This document shows, piece by piece, positions 60,788 through 64,000 of a stretch of 64,000 nt of DNA. The first letter of the stretch is position 1, and every line of letters begins with the position of its first letter. Where the stretch lies: positions 25,075 through 89,074 of the forward strand of contig JAHHQY010000002.1 of assembly GCA_020026115.1 (NCBI GenBank), in the 5' to 3' direction. Both the position numbers and the translations under genes were made by a program. The notes beneath the pieces are model-generated. The model saw only the letters and a program-made list of their open reading frames with translations, did not search any database and had not been told where the DNA came from. This DNA is from Actinobacillus sp. Lineage in GTDB: Bacteria > Pseudomonadota > Gammaproteobacteria > Enterobacterales > Pasteurellaceae.

Positions 60788-62404
60788 TTATAGATGTGGG
60801 CCAGCTGCAATTAGTGCTTTGCCTTCTTCATTTGTGGCATATTTTTTGAAGTTTTCAACAAATAAGCCTGCTAATTTTTCTGCTTTTGCTGTCCATTCTG
60901 CTTTATCCGCGTAAGTATTACGAGGGTCTAAAATACCCGTATCTACGCCAGGTAATGCTTGTGGAATTGCTAAATCAAAAATTGGTAATTCGCTCATTTC
61001 TGCTTTTTCGATTGAACCATCTAAAATAGCATCAATAATACCGCGAGTATCTTTGATTGAAATACGTTTACCTGTGCCATTCCAACCAGTATTAACTAAG
61101 TAAGCTTCTGCGCCAGCGTCTTTCATACGTTTCACTAATACTTCAGCGTATTGAGTTGGATGTAATGTTAAGAATGCAGCACCGAAACATGCAGAGAAAG
61201 TTGGGGTAGGTTCAGTAATACCACGTTCAGTTCCCGCTAATTTCGCAGTGAAACCAGAAAGGAAGTAATATTTAGTTTGTTCTGGCGTTAATTTTGCAAC
61301 AGGAGGTAAAACACCAAATGCGTCAGCGGTTAAGAAAATTACTTTTTTAGCTGCGCCAGCTTTTGAAACTGGTTTAACGATGTTTTCGATGTGGTAAATA
61401 GGGTAAGAAACACGAGTATTTTCAGTTTTTGAACCATCTGCAAAATCAACAGTACCGTCATCTAAAACAACAACGTTTTCTAATAATGCATCGCGTTTAA
61501 TTGCGTGATAAATATCAGGTTCGTTTTCTTCAGAAAGGTTAATTGTTTTAGCATAGCAACCACCTTCAAAGTTGAAGACGCCATTGTCATCCCAACCATG
61601 TTCATCATCACCAATTAACTGACGTTTAGGATCGGTAGAAAGTGTGGTTTTACCTGTACCAGATAAGCCGAAGAAAATAGCAGTATCGCCATCTTTACCT
61701 ACGTTAGCAGAACAGTGCATAGCTGCGATGCCTTGTAATGGTAAGAAGTAGTTCATCATAGAGAACATACCTTTTTTCATTTCACCGCCGTACCAAGTAC
61801 CACCGATTAATTGAATGCGTTCTGTTAAGTTGAAAGCAACAAAGTTTTCAGAATTTAAGCCTTGTTCTTTCCATTTTGGATTGGTTGTTTTTGCGCCATT
61901 CATCACTAAGAAATCAGGCTTGAAGTTTACAAGTTCTTCTGCAGTTGGACGAATAAACATATTTGTTACAAAGTGCGCTTGCCATGCAACTTCAGTAACA
62001 AAACGAACTTTTAAGCGAGTATTTTCGTTCGCACCACAGAAACCATCAACAACAAAAAGACGTTTATCAGAAAGTTCAGTGGTCACCACTTTTTTCAAAT
62101 CTGCCCAAACTTCTTGTGACATTTTTTTATTGTCATTTTTTGCGGCATCACTGGTCCACCAAACAGTATCGCGAGTAATGTCATCTTCAACAATGTATTT
62201 ATCTTTAGGGGAACGACCTGTAAAAATACCTGTATCTACGGCTACCGCACCAGTTTTAGTCACGACACCTTTGTCAAAACCTTCAAGACCTGGTTTGGTT
62301 TCTTCTTCAAATAATTGTTCATAACTTGGGTTATAAACAATTTCTTTGATGTCATGAATGCCAAGATCTTGCAATTCAGTTTTAAGTGCGTTTAAGTCAG
62401 TCAT
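60788..62404 (-). CDS. pckA: ATP-dependent phosphoenolpyruvate carboxykinase
   Basis: PckA interconverts oxaloacetate and phosphoenolpyruvate using ATP. In capnophilic Pasteurellaceae it often runs toward oxaloacetate, fixing CO2. The 538-residue protein has the kinase P-loop [13 protein letters not shown], the metal-binding IGDDEHGWD, and the [14 protein letters not shown] signature. Length is normal. Divergent from the yfcZ-like gene. Confidence 0.97.
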   Translation of the reverse strand: MTDLNALKTELQDLGIHDIKEIVYNPSYEQLFEEETKPGLEGFDKGVVTKTGAVAVDTGIFTGRSPKDKYIVEDDITRDTVWWTSDAAKNDNKKMSQEVWADLKKVVTTELSDKRLFVVDGFCGANENTRLKVRFVTEVAWQAHFVTNMFIRPTAEELVNFKPDFLVMNGAKTTNPKWKEQGLNSENFVAFNLTERIQLIGGTWYGGEMKKGMFSMMNYFLPLQGIAAMHCSANVGKDGDTAIFFGLSGTGKTTLSTDPKRQLIGDDEHGWDDNGVFNFEGGCYAKTINLSEENEPDIYHAIKRDALLENVVVLDDGTVDFADGSKTENTRVSYPIYHIENIVKPVSKAGAAKKVIFLTADAFGVLPPVAKLTPEQTKYYFLSGFTAKLAGTERGITEPTPTFSACFGAAFLTLHPTQYAEVLVKRMKDAGAEAYLVNTGWNGTGKRISIKDTRGIIDAILDGSIEKAEMSELPIFDLAIPQALPGVDTGILDPRNTYADKAEWTAKAEKLAGLFVENFKKYATNEEGKALIAAGPHL

Positions 62405-62525
62405 AGTTTACCTCTGCTTATTAGTAAAATTGATAATTCTAAAACGGTTTATATTGTATGCAAAAACTGAAAAAAAAACAGACTTTTTTTACGAAAATAA
62501 TTGAAAAAAACCTTATGTTTACATT

Positions 62526-62542
62526 AGTTAATCTAATGCTAA
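62526..62542. promoter_or_regulatory. Candidate ArcA box between pckA and the yfcZ-like gene
   Basis: AGTTAA (62526-62531) and TGCTAA (62537-62542) are direct repeats 11 bases apart, each one mismatch from TGTTAA, the ArcA element. The rest of this 297-base gap is AT-rich with homopolymer runs and no other clear signal. Confidence 0.25.
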
Positions 62543-62701
62543 CAGGCCGATGCCTTTTCATCTACATACGTGTAACAAAATAACGTTTTTTTTCCTTTAA
62601 ACAAGACATTTTATTAACATTTTTCTGCGAATATTAGCTATTGTCAGCTTTTTTTAAACTAAGTAAAATGCCTTCTTATTTACCAGAAAAAAGGATAAAA
62701 A

Positions 62702-62998
62702 ATGTCAGAAAAAACCTTACAATGTAAAGCAGAAGAAGTAGCCGCTTGTTGTTGCGTTGATGTCGGCACCATTATTGATAATTCCGATTTAAGCGTGAAT
62801 GTAGAAGCACATTTTGCAAATAAAGAAGAAGCCGAAAACGCTTTAGAAAGCTTAAAAAATAAAGCAAATAAAGCGGCATTTTCAGGATATGAATTGGAAG
62901 AAGAAATTATTGAAGACGAGCAAGGTGCAAAACTTAAAGCGGTTTTCACTTTCGAATGTCAAGCAGAATCAATGATTTTCCAATTAGCAAATCGCTAA
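62702..62998 (+). CDS. YfcZ/YiiS-family (DUF406) small protein
   Basis: A 98-residue acidic protein of the DUF406 family. The diagnostic features are the Cys triplet and following segment ACCCVDVGTIIDNSD and the end FTFECQAESMIFQLANR. The function is unknown; the cysteine cluster might bind metal. A YfcZ-type gene is common in Pasteurellaceae. It has its own terminator and precedes sxy. Confidence 0.88.
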   Translation: MSEKTLQCKAEEVAACCCVDVGTIIDNSDLSVNVEAHFANKEEAENALESLKNKANKAAFSGYELEEEIIEDEQGAKLKAVFTFECQAESMIFQLANR

Positions 62999-63024
62999 CA
63001 AAATCAAAATTAAGAAAATAAGAA

Positions 63025-63050
63025 AAAGCAGGTTATCAATAATCTGCTTT
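63025..63050 (+). terminator. Terminator of the yfcZ-like gene
   Basis: AAAGCAG (63025-63031) and CTGCTTT (63044-63050), extended by inner TTAT/ATAA pairing, followed by a long T-run. Confidence 0.85.
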
Positions 63051-63137
63051 TTTTTTATTTTTTACATTCAAAAATTTATCCAAAATGCAAGCCCTTCAAG
63101 AAAAAAATAGCGTTTTTAACGCACTTTTATTCCATTT

Positions 63138-63153
63138 TGCGACAAAGATCACA
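63138..63153. promoter_or_regulatory. CRP-S-like site upstream of sxy
   Basis: TGCGACAAAGATCACA has the CRP-S left half (TGCGA) and the ordinary CRP right half (TCACA), spaced by six bases, with T-runs outside. It is centred about 97 bases before the sxy start. The sxy promoter of H. influenzae also has a CRP-S site. Confidence 0.6.
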
Positions 63154-63190
63154 TTTTTAGCAAAAAGTTTTGATTTATTGTTTTATTTTT

Positions 63191-63209
63191 AATAAAAAGT
63201 ATTTTTATT
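63191..63209 (+). other. Hairpin in the presumed sxy leader
   Basis: AATAAAAA (63191-63198) and TTTTTATT (63202-63209) form eight perfect A-U pairs with a GTA loop, 33 bases before the sxy ATG. Whether it is in the transcript is not known. Confidence 0.4.
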
Positions 63210-63242
63210 CACAAAACGTTCCCACAATTAAGGAGATCATTT

Positions 63243-63932
63243 ATGGAGAGATTAGCCAGGCTAACTGATGAATTAAATCAACTAATTGGAGCTGTAACAA
63301 CGAAAAACTTATTTGCTGGATATGGAATATTCAAACAGAAAAAAATGTTTGGTCTCTATCTCAACCATATACTTTATATTAAAGCAAAAAAAGAGTTGGC
63401 TGAATATATTCTAAAGCTAGGTGGCGTCCCTTGTAATGTTGTTTTAAAGTCAAATTATGTAGGTATGAACGACTATTATAGTTTGCCTAAAGAAGTGCGA
63501 GAAAATAAAACCTTATATCGTCAATTATTGTATTTATCGGTTAAGCAGGTAAGAGAACGGTGTCTTGAAGATGAGTTGATTAAAAAAAATCGCCTAAAGG
63601 AGATGTCAAATTTTACCATAAAGCACGAACGGCTATTAGAACGCATCGGTATTTTGGATGTTAAAAGTTTTAAAAAAGAAGGCGCAGTAAAGAGTTACGT
63701 TGCGCTAAAGAAGTTAGGTCACGCAGTTAATTTAAATATTTTTTGGGCGTTTGTCGGCGCGCTAAATAACACACATGCTTATGTATTAAGTAAAGAGTTA
63801 CGCCTAGAAGCTTTGTTAGCTTTAAATAAAGAATTGGACAAAGCAAACTTAAAACGCGAAAAATGTTTATTATTAGATGATTACCAACAAGGAAAAATAA
63901 AACGAAATCCGCTTTATTTTGGTAAAATTTAA
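63243..63932 (+). CDS. sxy: Competence master regulator Sxy (TfoX)
   Basis: Sxy is the protein that lets CRP act at CRP-S promoters and so turns on DNA uptake genes. The 229-residue protein has the TfoX N-terminal domain (KNLFAGYGIFKQKKMFGLYL, then LYIKAKKELAEYILKLG) and the C-terminal helix-hairpin-helix-like domain (NFTIKHERLLERIGI, GAVKSYVALKKLG, NIFWAFVGALNN). The order and spacing match H. influenzae Sxy (217 residues). AAGGAG stands 8 bases before the ATG. It is flanked by a CRP-S-like site and an uptake-like motif pair. Confidence 0.92.
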   Translation: MERLARLTDELNQLIGAVTTKNLFAGYGIFKQKKMFGLYLNHILYIKAKKELAEYILKLGGVPCNVVLKSNYVGMNDYYSLPKEVRENKTLYRQLLYLSVKQVRERCLEDELIKKNRLKEMSNFTIKHERLLERIGILDVKSFKKEGAVKSYVALKKLGHAVNLNIFWAFVGALNNTHAYVLSKELRLEALLALNKELDKANLKREKCLLLDDYQQGKIKRNPLYFGKI

Positions 63933-63949
63933 AAACGTAACGCCAAAAA

Positions 63950-63990
63950 TTCGGTGCGAGAGAAAATTTTTTTAAGGAACTCGCGCCGAA
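63950..63990. repeat. Inverted uptake-like motifs after sxy
   Basis: TTCGGTGCGAG (63950-63960) and CTCGCGCCGAA (63980-63990) face outward, 18 bases past the sxy stop, able to form a hairpin. The window ends 10 bases later, so its role as terminator cannot be settled. Confidence 0.65.
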
Positions 63991-64000
63991 AAAAGGTAAA

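Noticed and set aside
60788..62404. Open frames on the strand opposite pckA, atpD, atpA, glpK, ligA and others
   Set aside because: They mirror the real genes in codon-biased shadow frames, lack ribosome binding sites and resemble no family.

Overview
The window reads as a continuous piece of chromosome from an AT-rich gammaproteobacterium of the family Pasteurellaceae. The evidence is the set of closest recognisable proteins (OmpP1/FadL, the PilABCD type IV pilus, Sxy/TfoX, class I CyaA, NarP, TamAB, YjjI/YjjW, a YfcZ-type protein), small intergenic gaps, and an E. coli-like order mioC-oriC-mnmG-rsmG-atpIBEFHAGDC. I see no rRNA, tRNA, prophage, insertion sequence or CRISPR array.

Layout. 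1-9.6 kb: a cut-off peroxidase-like gene, the TatD-family hydrolase yjjV, ompP1, yacG, the glycerol-3-phosphate block glpK-glpT-glpD-glpR, and coaE. 9.7-14.2 kb: the pilABCD competence pilus operon divergent from ampD. 14.2-24.3 kb: emrR-emrA-emrB efflux, tal, cobB, mop, srmB, trmN6, a candidate structured small RNA, and yrdD-tsaC-aroE. 24.5-32.7 kb: dhaKLM, a one-domain hemerythrin, recA-recX (SOS box), waaF, tusA, yigZ, trkH. 32.9-48.8 kb: yjjI-yjjW (glycyl-radical enzyme and activase), cyaA, narP, tamA-tamB, ligA, zipA, cysZ. 48.9-64 kb: the ATP synthase operon, rsmG, mnmG, the chromosomal origin oriC, mioC, zapB, cysK, pckA, a YfcZ-like protein and sxy (tfoX).

The most striking signal is not a gene. 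An 11-base motif, CTCGCGCCGAA, usually followed by an A/T tract, occurs 21 times exactly and about 13 more times with one mismatch, on both strands, against a chance expectation of about 0.03 exact copies. It lies between genes, often as inverted pairs forming hairpins, and inside genes in several reading frames. This is how the Pasteurellaceae DNA uptake signal sequence (USS) behaves, yet the two known USS cores (AAGTGCGGT and ACAAGCGGT) are essentially absent. I infer a third, divergent uptake-signal dialect.

The same window carries much of the competence control circuit: cyaA (cAMP for CRP), sxy with a CRP-S-like site upstream, and pilABCD with a CRP-S-like site upstream. Other regulatory sites supported by sequence are a perfect CRP site before glpD, a LexA box before recA, a probable CRP site before dhaK, and a cluster of DnaA boxes and GATC sites at oriC.
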